Below, in pieces: positions 24,330-32,000 of a DNA stretch of 64,000 bases; within the stretch, counting starts at the first letter, position 1, and every line of letters starts with the position of its first letter. The stretch spans positions 316,537-380,536 of the forward strand of contig NZ_KZ679044.1 in the NCBI RefSeq assembly GCF_003024195.1, written 5' to 3'. The DNA is from Streptomyces dioscori. GTDB lineage: Bacteria > Actinomycetota > Actinomycetes > Streptomycetales > Streptomycetaceae. Made by a program: the position numbers and the translations under genes. Below the pieces are notes generated by a model, which was not told the DNA's origin, made no database searches, and saw only the letters and a program-made list of their open reading frames with translations.

Positions 24330-26660
24330 GTGAAGAAAATCGCCCAACTCGCCGTCGCACGGCCCAAAGCCGTGATCGCCGCCTGGCTGCTGCTGCTCGC
24401 CCTGGCCGTCCCCTTCGCGCTCCAGCTGGAGGGTGCGCTGAAGACGGGCGGCTTCTCCGACCCCCGGGGCGAGTCCGTCAAGGCCCAGCGCACCCTGGAG
24501 CGCGCGTTCGACGAGGCGCCCAACTCGCTGCTCGTCGTCCTGCACAGCAAGAACGGATCCGTCGAGGACGCCGTCGCGCCGGCCCGCGAGGCGGTGCGGC
24601 GGGACGGAGTGTCCGCCGTCACCGACCGCGCCACCCACCCCGAGTGGCTGTCGAAGGACGGCCGCACGACCTTCATCCAGGTGGGCTTCACCAGCGACAA
24701 CACCACCGTGCAGAACCTCGTACCGGATCTGCGGGACGACGTGCGGGACGCCGTCGGAGCGAACGTCCAGGCCGACGTCACCGGCGCTCCCGCCCTGGAC
24801 TACGCGCTGAACGTGCATTCCAAGGAGGACGTCACCCGCGCCGAGATGATCGCCTTCCCGGTCCTCTTCGTCGTACTGCTGCTGGTCTTCCGGTCCGTGG
24901 CCGCGATGGTCGTCCCGCTGCTCATGGCGGGCGTGACCCTGATGCTCACCCAGTCCATCGGCTACGGGATGACGCGGTTCACGGACGTCAACAGCCTGTT
25001 CACCAACATCGTGTCCATGGTCGGCCTGGCCGTCGCCGTCGACTACTCGCTCTTCATCGTCAAGCGCTTCCGTGAGGAACTCGCGGACGGACGCGCCGTG
25101 GACGACGCCCTGGACCGCACCATGCGCACGGTCGGGCACTCCGTACTCTTCAGCGGCCTCGCCGTCGTCGTCGCCCTCTCGGCGCTCTTCATCCCCCGCG
25201 CCATGTCCTTCACCAGCATCGCCCTGGGCGGCGTGGCCGTGTCCCTGGTCGCCGTGGCCATCGCCGTGACCCTGCTCCCCGCCGTACTGAGCCTGCTGGG
25301 CGACCGCATCAACTGGGGCACCCTCCGCAGCCGCAAGACGGCCGGCAAGACGGCTGGTAAGGCGGTCGGTGAGAACGCCGGTGAGGACGCCGGCAAGTCC
25401 GGCGCGACCGGCGGCCGTAGCGACGGCCGTAGCGGAGGTCGTTTCTCCGGGCGGCCCGGACTCGTCCTGGCCGGCCTCGTCGTCCTGTTCGCCGCGCTCG
25501 CCGCCCCCGCCGCCCAGTTGACCCTGCGCGTCCCGGTCGCCAGCGCGGACATCCTGCCCTCCGACGACAGCGCCCGCATCGGCATGGAGCGCATCAAGCA
25601 GGACATCGGCGTACGCGAGATGTTCCCCGTCCAGGTCGTGCTCAGCGCCGACCGCGACCAGGCCGACGCCCTGCTCAGGAGCACCACGGACGTCGCCTCC
25701 TACGCGAGGACCGCGCCCGGCGCCGACAAGGTCCAGGACGTCACTTCCCTCGGCCTGCCCGCCGCGTCACTCGCCAAGGCCCTGGCCGACCCCTCGGGCC
25801 TTGGCGCGGGCGAGCGCGCCGCACTCGGCCAGTTGTGGACGCTCGACGGAGACCGCCTGGTCACCCGGGTCGTCGTCACCCCGGGCGCCGACCCCGACAG
25901 CTCCGCCGCACACCACCTGGTCGACGATCTGCGTGACCACCTCAAGGACCGCGCCGACTCCGCCGTCACCGTCCGCCTGGCCGGAGCCACCGCCACCGGC
26001 TCCGACTTCGACGACCTGGTCCTGCGCTCGGTGCCCCTGGTGGTCGCCTCCGTCGCCCTGCTCAGCTTCCTGATCCTGCTGTTCGCCTTCCGCTCCGTCC
26101 TGCTGCCGCTGCTGGCCCTGGCCTTCAACATCGCCGTGGTCGGTGCCAGCCTCGGCTTCCTCGCCCTGGTCAGCGGGAACGACGACCACTCGATCAACAG
26201 CGTCACCCCGCTGATGCTGTTCGCGGTGATGTTCGGGCTGAGCATGGACTACATGGTGATCATGATCTCCCGGATGCGGGAGAGCTACCTGGGCGGCCTC
26301 TCGCACCGCGAGTCGGTCCTGGGCGGCCTGGCCCGTACCGCCGGTCTCGTCAACGGCGCCGCGGCGATCATGGTGGCGGTCTTCGCCTCCTTCACCAGCG
26401 CCCAGATCAGCATCGTCCGTGAGCTGGGCATCAGCCTCGCCGTCGCCGTCGTCCTGGACGCGCTCGTCATCCGGCGCCTGGTCATGCCGGCCACGCTCCT
26501 GCTGGTCGGCGACCGCGTCTGGGGCCGCCACCGCCGCACCGCCCCGCGGGCCGTCACTCCGGAGCAGGCCGCGGCCCCGCGGCCGGCCTCCGGCACGGAC
26601 GGCGACGAGGAGGCCGACGCGAACGCACGCCTCCCTCTGGCCGAACCCACCCTGCGCTGA
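24330..26660 (+). CDS. MMPL/RND family exporter
   Basis: 776 residues. Two repeats each have one membrane helix, an outside domain and a cluster of five helices, the MMPL plan. Examples are KAVIAAWLLLLALAVPFALQ at the start, AMVVPLLMAGVTLMLTQSIG, and the proton-relay stretch VGLAVAVDYSLFIVKRFREE. The second half has the matching MFGLSMDYMVIMISRMRESY. Such proteins export lipids or siderophore-like products using the proton gradient. The linker between halves (about residues 335-370) is Gly/Lys/Arg-rich. GTG start with AGGAG 8 bases before. The shared operator array suggests it exports the product of the ribB-KAS III cluster. Confidence 0.93.
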   Translation: MKKIAQLAVARPKAVIAAWLLLLALAVPFALQLEGALKTGGFSDPRGESVKAQRTLERAFDEAPNSLLVVLHSKNGSVEDAVAPAREAVRRDGVSAVTDRATHPEWLSKDGRTTFIQVGFTSDNTTVQNLVPDLRDDVRDAVGANVQADVTGAPALDYALNVHSKEDVTRAEMIAFPVLFVVLLLVFRSVAAMVVPLLMAGVTLMLTQSIGYGMTRFTDVNSLFTNIVSMVGLAVAVDYSLFIVKRFREELADGRAVDDALDRTMRTVGHSVLFSGLAVVVALSALFIPRAMSFTSIALGGVAVSLVAVAIAVTLLPAVLSLLGDRINWGTLRSRKTAGKTAGKAVGENAGEDAGKSGATGGRSDGRSGGRFSGRPGLVLAGLVVLFAALAAPAAQLTLRVPVASADILPSDDSARIGMERIKQDIGVREMFPVQVVLSADRDQADALLRSTTDVASYARTAPGADKVQDVTSLGLPAASLAKALADPSGLGAGERAALGQLWTLDGDRLVTRVVVTPGADPDSSAAHHLVDDLRDHLKDRADSAVTVRLAGATATGSDFDDLVLRSVPLVVASVALLSFLILLFAFRSVLLPLLALAFNIAVVGASLGFLALVSGNDDHSINSVTPLMLFAVMFGLSMDYMVIMISRMRESYLGGLSHRESVLGGLARTAGLVNGAAAIMVAVFASFTSAQISIVRELGISLAVAVVLDALVIRRLVMPATLLLVGDRVWGRHRRTAPRAVTPEQAAAPRPASGTDGDEEADANARLPLAEPTLR

Positions 26661-26766
26661 CCGAACCGGACCGAGCGGTCCCCCCAACCGCCCAACCCCT
26701 GCCAGCCGCTGCGCCGTTCGTCTCGCCTCCCCGGGCCGACGGCGCAGCGTTCTGTGCGCCACCCGG

Positions 26767-26820
26767 CAGGACATCACCGGGACACCACCAGGACGTCACC
26801 GGGGCACCACCAGGACACCC
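26767..26820. repeat. 22-bp tandem repeats, 2.5 units
   Basis: Units start at 26767, 26789 and 26811 with CAGGACATCACCGGGACA, CAGGACGTCACCGGGGCA and CAGGACACCC. They are in the leader between the MMPL gene and the gene at 26870. Confidence 0.75.
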
Positions 26821-26869
26821 CTGCTCCAGAAGGCATGACATCCCTCCCCACGAGAGGCAGCCCCACCTG

Positions 26870-27364
26870 ATGAGCACAGCCCTGCACCACCCCGACCTCA
26901 CCGGCCTCACCGCCCTCGGCACGCCGGCGGACGACCCGTACAACCTGGACGACCCGTACGACGAGTACGACGCGCATGGCACGTACGACGCGCACGGTAC
27001 GTACGACGCGCATGGCACGTACGACGCACGCGGCGCGTACGACGCACGCGACGACAAGGTCTTCCGGCGCGGGGCGCTGCTGATCGCCCGGCGCGGGTGG
27101 TGCCAGGGGCAGGGCCTGCTGTACGTCGGAGCCCCGCACGCCCCGCAGGCGGCCAGCCTGGTCGGGGCTCTCGCCTGGGCCGTGACCGGCGACGCGGAGT
27201 CCTGCGGTCCGCGGGTGCGCGCGGCCCTGGCCACCGTGCGCCGACGGCTGGACCCCGCGGGCAGCGCCCTGTTCAGCGACTGGGAGCTGCTGTGCGCCTG
27301 GAACGACGCCCCGGCCCGCACCCGCGCCGAGACCGTCGCCCTGCTCGGGTCCACCCGGTCGTGA
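26870..27364 (+). CDS. DUF6197-like protein with YDAHGT repeats
   Basis: 164 residues. Residues about 25-62 consist of Tyr/Asp-rich repeats: DDPYNLDDPYDEYDAHGT, then YDAHGT twice, YDARGA and YDARDD, encoded by 18-base DNA repeats at about 26965-27054. The C-terminal two thirds (VFRRGALLIARRGWCQGQGL, AASLVGALAWAVTGDAES, LFSDWELLCAWNDAPARTRA) resembles the DUF6197 family of Streptomyces proteins, as I remember it. The Tyr/Asp-rich stretch could bind metal or be simple slippage. The gene is downstream of the MMPL gene and convergent with the next. Function unknown. Confidence 0.68.
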   Translation: MSTALHHPDLTGLTALGTPADDPYNLDDPYDEYDAHGTYDAHGTYDAHGTYDARGAYDARDDKVFRRGALLIARRGWCQGQGLLYVGAPHAPQAASLVGALAWAVTGDAESCGPRVRAALATVRRRLDPAGSALFSDWELLCAWNDAPARTRAETVALLGSTRS

Positions 27365-27403
27365 ACGGCGAGGTGCTGGGCGCAGCCCTTCCCGGGCCGG
27401 GCC

Positions 27404-28054
27404 CTAGCTGAAGATGATCATCGAGCCCTGGGCCAGGCTCCGGGTCGCCGCCGCGTGCAGGCCCAGCCAGACGTGGCGTTCGCGGGCGAAGGGGCTCGCG
27501 TCGAAGGGGGCCGGGGCGGCCGGCTCCTCCAACTCCGTCGGTGCCATCGGGGGTTGCGGCGGCACCGGCGGGTTGGCGGGGTCGATGCCGATCGACGGGG
27601 CGACCAGCTCCAGCTCGCGCAGCAGCACCTGGGAGGAGCCCAACGGGCCGCCGCCCGCGAGGAGTTCGTCGCTCGACAGCGGGTGCGGGAAGTCGACGGG
27701 GACGTACGCGCCCGCGTGGTCGTAGTGCCAGACCAGGTGGGACTGCTGGGCCGTCGTGTCGAACATCTCCAGCAGCTGCTCGTAGTCGCCGCCCAGTTCG
27801 CCGACCGGCGTCACCGGCAGCTGGCACACCTGCAGCAGGTAGGCGCGGCGCAGGAAGTGCAGCGCGTCGTAGTCGAAGCCCGCGACCGGCGCCACATCGC
27901 CGGAGAGGCCCGGCATGTACGCGTACACCGGTACCGGCGGTAGTCCGGCCTCGCCCAGCACCTTGTCGTAGAGGGCGAGTTCCTCGGCGAAGGGGTTGTC
28001 GGGGGTGTGGCACAACACGTCGACGAGCGGGACCAGCCACAGGTCACAGGCCAA
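27404..28054 (-). CDS. Hypothetical protein, 216 residues
   Basis: Starts at a TTG (28054) with GAGGAG 8 bases upstream, giving MACDLWLVPLVDVLCHTPDN. It continues PFAEELALYDKVLGEAGLPP, FDYDALHFLRRAYLLQVCQL, GELGGDYEQLLEMFDTTAQQ and ends ARERHVWLGLHAAATRSLAQ. It is a soluble acidic protein with conserved-looking aromatic and acidic residues and no membrane segment. I have no family name for it, although such proteins are familiar from Streptomyces genomes. The gene is convergent with the DUF6197-like gene. Confidence 0.75.
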   Translation of the reverse strand: MACDLWLVPLVDVLCHTPDNPFAEELALYDKVLGEAGLPPVPVYAYMPGLSGDVAPVAGFDYDALHFLRRAYLLQVCQLPVTPVGELGGDYEQLLEMFDTTAQQSHLVWHYDHAGAYVPVDFPHPLSSDELLAGGGPLGSSQVLLRELELVAPSIGIDPANPPVPPQPPMAPTELEEPAAPAPFDASPFARERHVWLGLHAAATRSLAQGSMIIFS

Positions 28055-28218
28055 CTGAGAGCTCCTCGTTCAGCACGGTGGTCAAGGCAGCGTAATGGGT
28101 GAGGGCACGGTAGGTCCCCTTCGTGCGGGTCGGATACCCCACACCGGCCGGCCCACCGCCGGTCTACCGCCGGCCGGCGGCCGCCGGCCCCGCGCCGGCG
28201 GCCCTCGGCGGGCGGCTC

Positions 28219-28956
28219 TCAGCCCTGCGCCAGCACTTCGATGAGTGCCAGCGAGTGGGTGTTGTAGGCCGCGACGATCTCGTGCGCCGCCGGGGCGTCC
28301 CGGCGCGTGAGGGCGTCCACCAGTTCCGTGTGCTCGGCCCACAGATGGCCGCGCAGATCGTCGATCCGGCGCAGGTGCTGGACCGCGCACACCCAGGACT
28401 GGACGCGCAGCCGGTGCAGGAAGTCGGCGAGGTACGGGTTGCCGAACAGACTGCTCAACTCGCGCCAGAAGCGCAGGTCGTAGCCGATGAGGATGTTCAG
28501 ATCACCGGCGGCGGCGGCCCGTTGTGCCTCCTCGCCGCGACGGCGCACCCCGGCGAGCGCGGCGGCGGTGCGCGGATCGTCGGAGCGGGTGGCGAGAGCG
28601 GCGAGGGCGCCCCGGGTGGTGGTTGCCGACGCGTCGAGCAGCCCGTGGAAGATGCTCTCCGTGACGAGGCTGCGTGCCTCGATCATGCCCCGGTAGTCGT
28701 TCAGCGAGTACTCGTGGACGCGGAACCCGCGGTGCTGGTCCGCGTCCAGGAGGCCCTGCGCCGACAGGTCGACCAGGGCCTCACGGACGGGGGTCGCGGA
28801 GACGCCGTACTGCTCGGCGATCTCCTTGACCGTGAACTCCTTGCCCGGCTGGAGGCGCCCGGCGAGCACCTCGTCGCGCAGCGCGTCCGCGATCTGCTGC
28901 CGCAGGGTGCTGCGGGTGACGGCCCCATTGCCGCCGCCACTGCCGGTGTCGCGCAT
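28219..28956 (-). CDS. GntR family regulator, FadR/FCD type
   Basis: 245 residues. The N-terminal winged helix is TLRQQIADALRDEVLAGRLQ then PGKEFTVKEIAEQYGVSATP VREAL-type, the GntR hallmark. The C-terminal helical FCD domain has Asp/His metal-ligand candidates in NILIGYDLRFWRELSSLFGN and LWAEHTELVDALTRRDA. The ATG at 28956 has GGAAGGAC upstream; an in-frame ATG 39 bases earlier is less well placed. It follows the aminotransferase gene on the same strand by 204 bases, in which CGGTCTTCGTCC is tandemly repeated. A local role in amine or amino-acid use is plausible. Confidence 0.9.
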   Translation of the reverse strand: MRDTGSGGGNGAVTRSTLRQQIADALRDEVLAGRLQPGKEFTVKEIAEQYGVSATPVREALVDLSAQGLLDADQHRGFRVHEYSLNDYRGMIEARSLVTESIFHGLLDASATTTRGALAALATRSDDPRTAAALAGVRRRGEEAQRAAAAGDLNILIGYDLRFWRELSSLFGNPYLADFLHRLRVQSWVCAVQHLRRIDDLRGHLWAEHTELVDALTRRDAPAAHEIVAAYNTHSLALIEVLAQG

Positions 28957-29160
28957 CGTCCGGGTCCTTCCCCCATCGAATAAGTACTCGCTCATGTCTA
29001 CGAGCCAGTCACCTTACGCGTTCGATGTCGGGCCACCCGGATTGTGGGAGTCCTGCGTCACACCCCTGAGTCACACCCTCGGCCGCGCCCCCTGTCACAC
29101 CTCTTTGTCCGGTCTTCGTCCGGTCTTCGTCCGGCCCGCCGGAGCGTCATCGGCGGAGCG

Positions 29161-30519
29161 TCATCGGGCCGTGTGCTCGTCGGCCACGGAGAGTGCTTCG
29201 TCGAGTGCGGCCAGCCCCTCCTTGGCCTCCGCCTCCGAGATGTTGCACGGCGGCACGACATGGGTGCGGTTCATGTTGATGAAGGGCCACAGTCCGTGCG
29301 CCTTCGCCGCCGCGCCGAAGGCGGCCATGGGGGCGTTGGCCTCGCCCGCCGGGTTGTAGGGGACGAGGGGTTCGCGGGTCTCCCTGTCCCGTACGAGCTC
29401 CAGGGCCCAGAAGACACCGGTGCCGCGCACCTCGCCGACGCTCGGGTGGCGCTCGGCCAGCTCGCGCAGCCCGGGGCCGAGAACCGTCTCGCCGATCCGG
29501 GCGGCCTGCTCGACGACGCCCTCCTCCTCCATCACGTTCAGGGTCGCGACGGCGGCGGCGCAGGCGAGCGGATGCCCGGAGTAGGTGAGCCCGCCGGGGT
29601 ACGGGCGCCGGGCGAACGTGTCGGCGATCGCCCCGGAGATGGCGACGCCGCCGAGCGGCACGTACCCCGAGTTCACGCCCTTGGCGAAGGTCAGCAGGTC
29701 CGGTACGACACCGGTGTGGTCGGCGGCGAACCACTCGCCGGTGCGTCCGAAGCCGGCCATGACCTCGTCGAGGACGAAGACGATGCCGTGTTCGTCGCAG
29801 AGCGCGCGGACGCCCTCCAGGTAGCCGGGCGGCGGGATCATGATCCCCGCGGTGCCCGGGATCGTCTCCAGGATGATCGCGGCGATGGTGGCCGGGCCCT
29901 CGAACGCGATGGTGTCCGCGAGGTGCTGGAGCGCGCGCTCGCACTCCTGCTGCTCGGTCTCCGCGTGGAAGGGGGAGCGGTAGAGGAAGGGGGCCCAGAA
30001 GCGCACGACCCCGGCCGTCCCGCTGTCGCTCGGCCAGCGGCGCGGGTCGCCGGTGAGGTTGATGGCGGCGGCGGTGCCCCCGTGGTACGAGCGGTAGGCG
30101 CTCAGCACCTTCGGGCGGCCGGTGTGCAGCTTGGCCATCCGGGTGGCGTTCTCGACGGCCTCGGCGCCGCCGTTGGTGAAGAAGATCTTGTCCAGGTCGC
30201 CCGGCGTCCGCCGCGCGATCAGCCGTGCCGCCTCCGACCGGGCCTCGACGGCGAACGCGGGCGCGAAGGTGGTGAGCTTCCCGGCCTGCTCCTGGATCGC
30301 GGCGACGACCTTCGGGTGCTGGTAGCCGATGTTCGTGAAGACGAGGCCGCTCGTGAAGTCGAGATACCGCTTGCCGTCGTAGTCCCAGAAGTAGGACCCC
30401 TCCGCACCGGCGACGGCGAGCGGGTCGATGAGCTCCTGCGCTGACCAGGAGTGGAACACGTGTGCGCGGTCCGCGGCCTTCACGGCGGCGCCGGCCTGGG
30501 GGTTGGGCTGAGGGGTCAT
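29161..30519 (-). CDS. Class III aminotransferase (PLP)
   Basis: 452 residues. Fold-type I omega-amine transaminase features: YFWDYDGKRYLDFTSGLVFT, KIFFTNGGAEAVENATRMAK, SYRSYHGGTAAAINLTGD, FVLDEVMAGFGRTGEWFA and the PLP lysine in LLTFAKGVNSGYVPLGG. TYSGHPLACAAAVATL follows. The set resembles taurine- or beta-alanine/pyruvate transaminases. The ATG at 30519 matches the family start; upstream in-frame codons are in the divergent promoter region. It is divergent from the DJ-1/PfpI gene and the region between contains two MarR-type palindromes. Confidence 0.93.
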   Translation of the reverse strand: MTPQPNPQAGAAVKAADRAHVFHSWSAQELIDPLAVAGAEGSYFWDYDGKRYLDFTSGLVFTNIGYQHPKVVAAIQEQAGKLTTFAPAFAVEARSEAARLIARRTPGDLDKIFFTNGGAEAVENATRMAKLHTGRPKVLSAYRSYHGGTAAAINLTGDPRRWPSDSGTAGVVRFWAPFLYRSPFHAETEQQECERALQHLADTIAFEGPATIAAIILETIPGTAGIMIPPPGYLEGVRALCDEHGIVFVLDEVMAGFGRTGEWFAADHTGVVPDLLTFAKGVNSGYVPLGGVAISGAIADTFARRPYPGGLTYSGHPLACAAAVATLNVMEEEGVVEQAARIGETVLGPGLRELAERHPSVGEVRGTGVFWALELVRDRETREPLVPYNPAGEANAPMAAFGAAAKAHGLWPFINMNRTHVVPPCNISEAEAKEGLAALDEALSVADEHTAR

Positions 30520-30639
30520 GCGCCCGAGCGTAGGTGTCCGGGGCGCGGGCGCGACATCGGCGTCCTGTCTGCGGTGCGGCCGGGAAAGCGACAGGTTGTC
30601 GTGTGTGGGAGGCCCCGGCCGGGCGCCGGTGAATAGATT

Positions 30640-30672
30640 GACAGCATGCTGTCGTGATGACAGCATGTTGGC
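30640..30672. promoter_or_regulatory. Tandem MarR-type palindromes
   Basis: GACAGCATGCTGTC (30640-30653) is a perfect 14-base palindrome. GACAGCATGTTGGC (30659-30672) is a near copy 19 bases later, i.e. about two helical turns. They lie between the divergent aminotransferase and DJ-1 genes. The MarR gene two genes downstream is the likely source of the binding protein. Beyond them, GAGCCGGTGACCAAGC is repeated twice before the DJ-1 RBS. Confidence 0.75.
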
Positions 30673-30752
30673 ATATCAAGTGAGCCGGTGACCAAGCGAG
30701 CCGGTGACCAAGCGAGTGCCCCAGTGAGTGATCGAGTGACCGAGGAGAAGCC

Positions 30753-31379
30753 ATGACCCGCGACAGCGACCGCGATCCCGCCCGTAAGCCCGTGTACCTC
30801 GCCGTCTACGACACGCTCGCCGACTGGGAGACCGGTCACACGACCGCGTATCTCGCCCGCGCGGGTTACGAGATCCGGACGGTCGGCCTGTCCGGCGACT
30901 CCGTGCGGTCCGTCGGCGGGCTGCGGATCCGGCCCGACGTGACGCTCGACGACGTACGCCCGGAGGACGCCGCGCTGCTGATCCTGCCGGGCGCCGACCT
31001 CTGGGACACGGGCGACGAACTCGTCCCCTTCGCCCGCACGGCGCGGGAGTTCCTGGCGGCCGGCGTGCCCGTCGCCGCGATCTGCGGGGCCACCGCGGGA
31101 CTCGCCCGCGAGGGCCTGCTCGACGACCGCGCGCACACCGCGGCCGTGTCCTTCTATCTGGCCGCCACCGGCTACCGGGGCGGCGAGCGGTACGTGGACG
31201 CCGACGCCGTGACGGACGGCGGGCTCGTCACCGCCGGGCCCACCGAGCCCGTCGCGTTCGCGCGGGAGGTGTTCGCCCTGCTCGGCGTGTACGAGGGAGA
31301 GGTGCTCGACGCCTGGTACCGGCTCTTCCACGACTCGGACGCGCAGGCGTACGACATCCTTGAGGCGGCCGGACAGTGA
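30753..31379 (+). CDS. DJ-1/PfpI family protein (type 1 glutamine amidotransferase-like)
   Basis: 208 residues. The flavodoxin-like start KPVYLAVYDTLADWETGHTT and the nucleophile elbow VPVAAICGATAGLAREGLLD, with the reactive Cys, define the family. AALLILPGADLWDTGDELVP is the second hallmark. A GluAsp-rich C-terminus follows (VYEGEVLDAWYRLF). Members act as glyoxalase III-like deglycases, proteases or binding proteins. The MarR gene overlaps its stop by 4 bases, so it is probably the enzyme that MarR controls in a small stress-response unit. Confidence 0.9.
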   Translation: MTRDSDRDPARKPVYLAVYDTLADWETGHTTAYLARAGYEIRTVGLSGDSVRSVGGLRIRPDVTLDDVRPEDAALLILPGADLWDTGDELVPFARTAREFLAAGVPVAAICGATAGLAREGLLDDRAHTAAVSFYLAATGYRGGERYVDADAVTDGGLVTAGPTEPVAFAREVFALLGVYEGEVLDAWYRLFHDSDAQAYDILEAAGQ

Positions 31380-31921
31380 GCGGAGCGGCCGAGGAGGGCG
31401 GCGGGCGCCAGGACCTGTTCAGCCGGAGCGCGCTCGCGGTCTTCCGGCTGAACGGCCAGTACCTGGGCGTCGCCGAGGAACTGGCCGGACCGGCCGGGCT
31501 CACCGCCGCCCGGTGGCAGGTGCTCGGCGCCGTCCTGCGGGAACCCCTGCCCGTCTCGGGGATCGCCCGCGCCATGGGCATCACCCGGCAGAGCGTGCAG
31601 CGGATCGCCGACCTGCTGGTCGAGCGGGGGCTCGCCGAGTACGTACCCAACCCCGCCCACCGCCGCGCCAAGCTGCTCCGGCCGACCGGCGAGGGCTTCG
31701 ACGCCGTCCGGAGGATCGGCCCGGGCCACGCGGCCTTCGCTGACCGGCTCGCCGACACCGTCGGCGGTCTTGAAGGACTGGCCGAGACCGTAGGGGTGCT
31801 GGAACGGCTGATCGCAGCGATGGAGACGGTCACGGAGGCGCCCGCGGAAACCGTTACGGGAGTTACGGGAGCGGGCGCCGGACCGGCCCCGGAACCCGTA
31901 CCCCCTGTTACGGAACCGTAG
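31376..31921 (+). CDS. MarR family transcriptional regulator
   Basis: 181 residues. The winged helix reads LPVSGIARAMGITRQSVQRI then ADLLVERGLAEYVPNPAHRR, with the wing RRAKLLRPTGEGFDAV. GTG start overlaps the DJ-1 stop. The last 40 residues are Thr/Val/Pro/Ala-rich and of low complexity (ETVTGVTGAGAGPAPEPV). Probably binds the palindromes at 30640-30672 and represses its own operon. Confidence 0.9.
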   Translation: MSGAAEEGGGRQDLFSRSALAVFRLNGQYLGVAEELAGPAGLTAARWQVLGAVLREPLPVSGIARAMGITRQSVQRIADLLVERGLAEYVPNPAHRRAKLLRPTGEGFDAVRRIGPGHAAFADRLADTVGGLEGLAETVGVLERLIAAMETVTEAPAETVTGVTGAGAGPAPEPVPPVTEP

Positions 31922-32000
31922 ACACCGCCCCTGCCGTCTCCCCGTTCCGCCGCACTATCCTCGTCGCTGTCGCACATGTACGGGGGAGGGCGGCGTTTCG

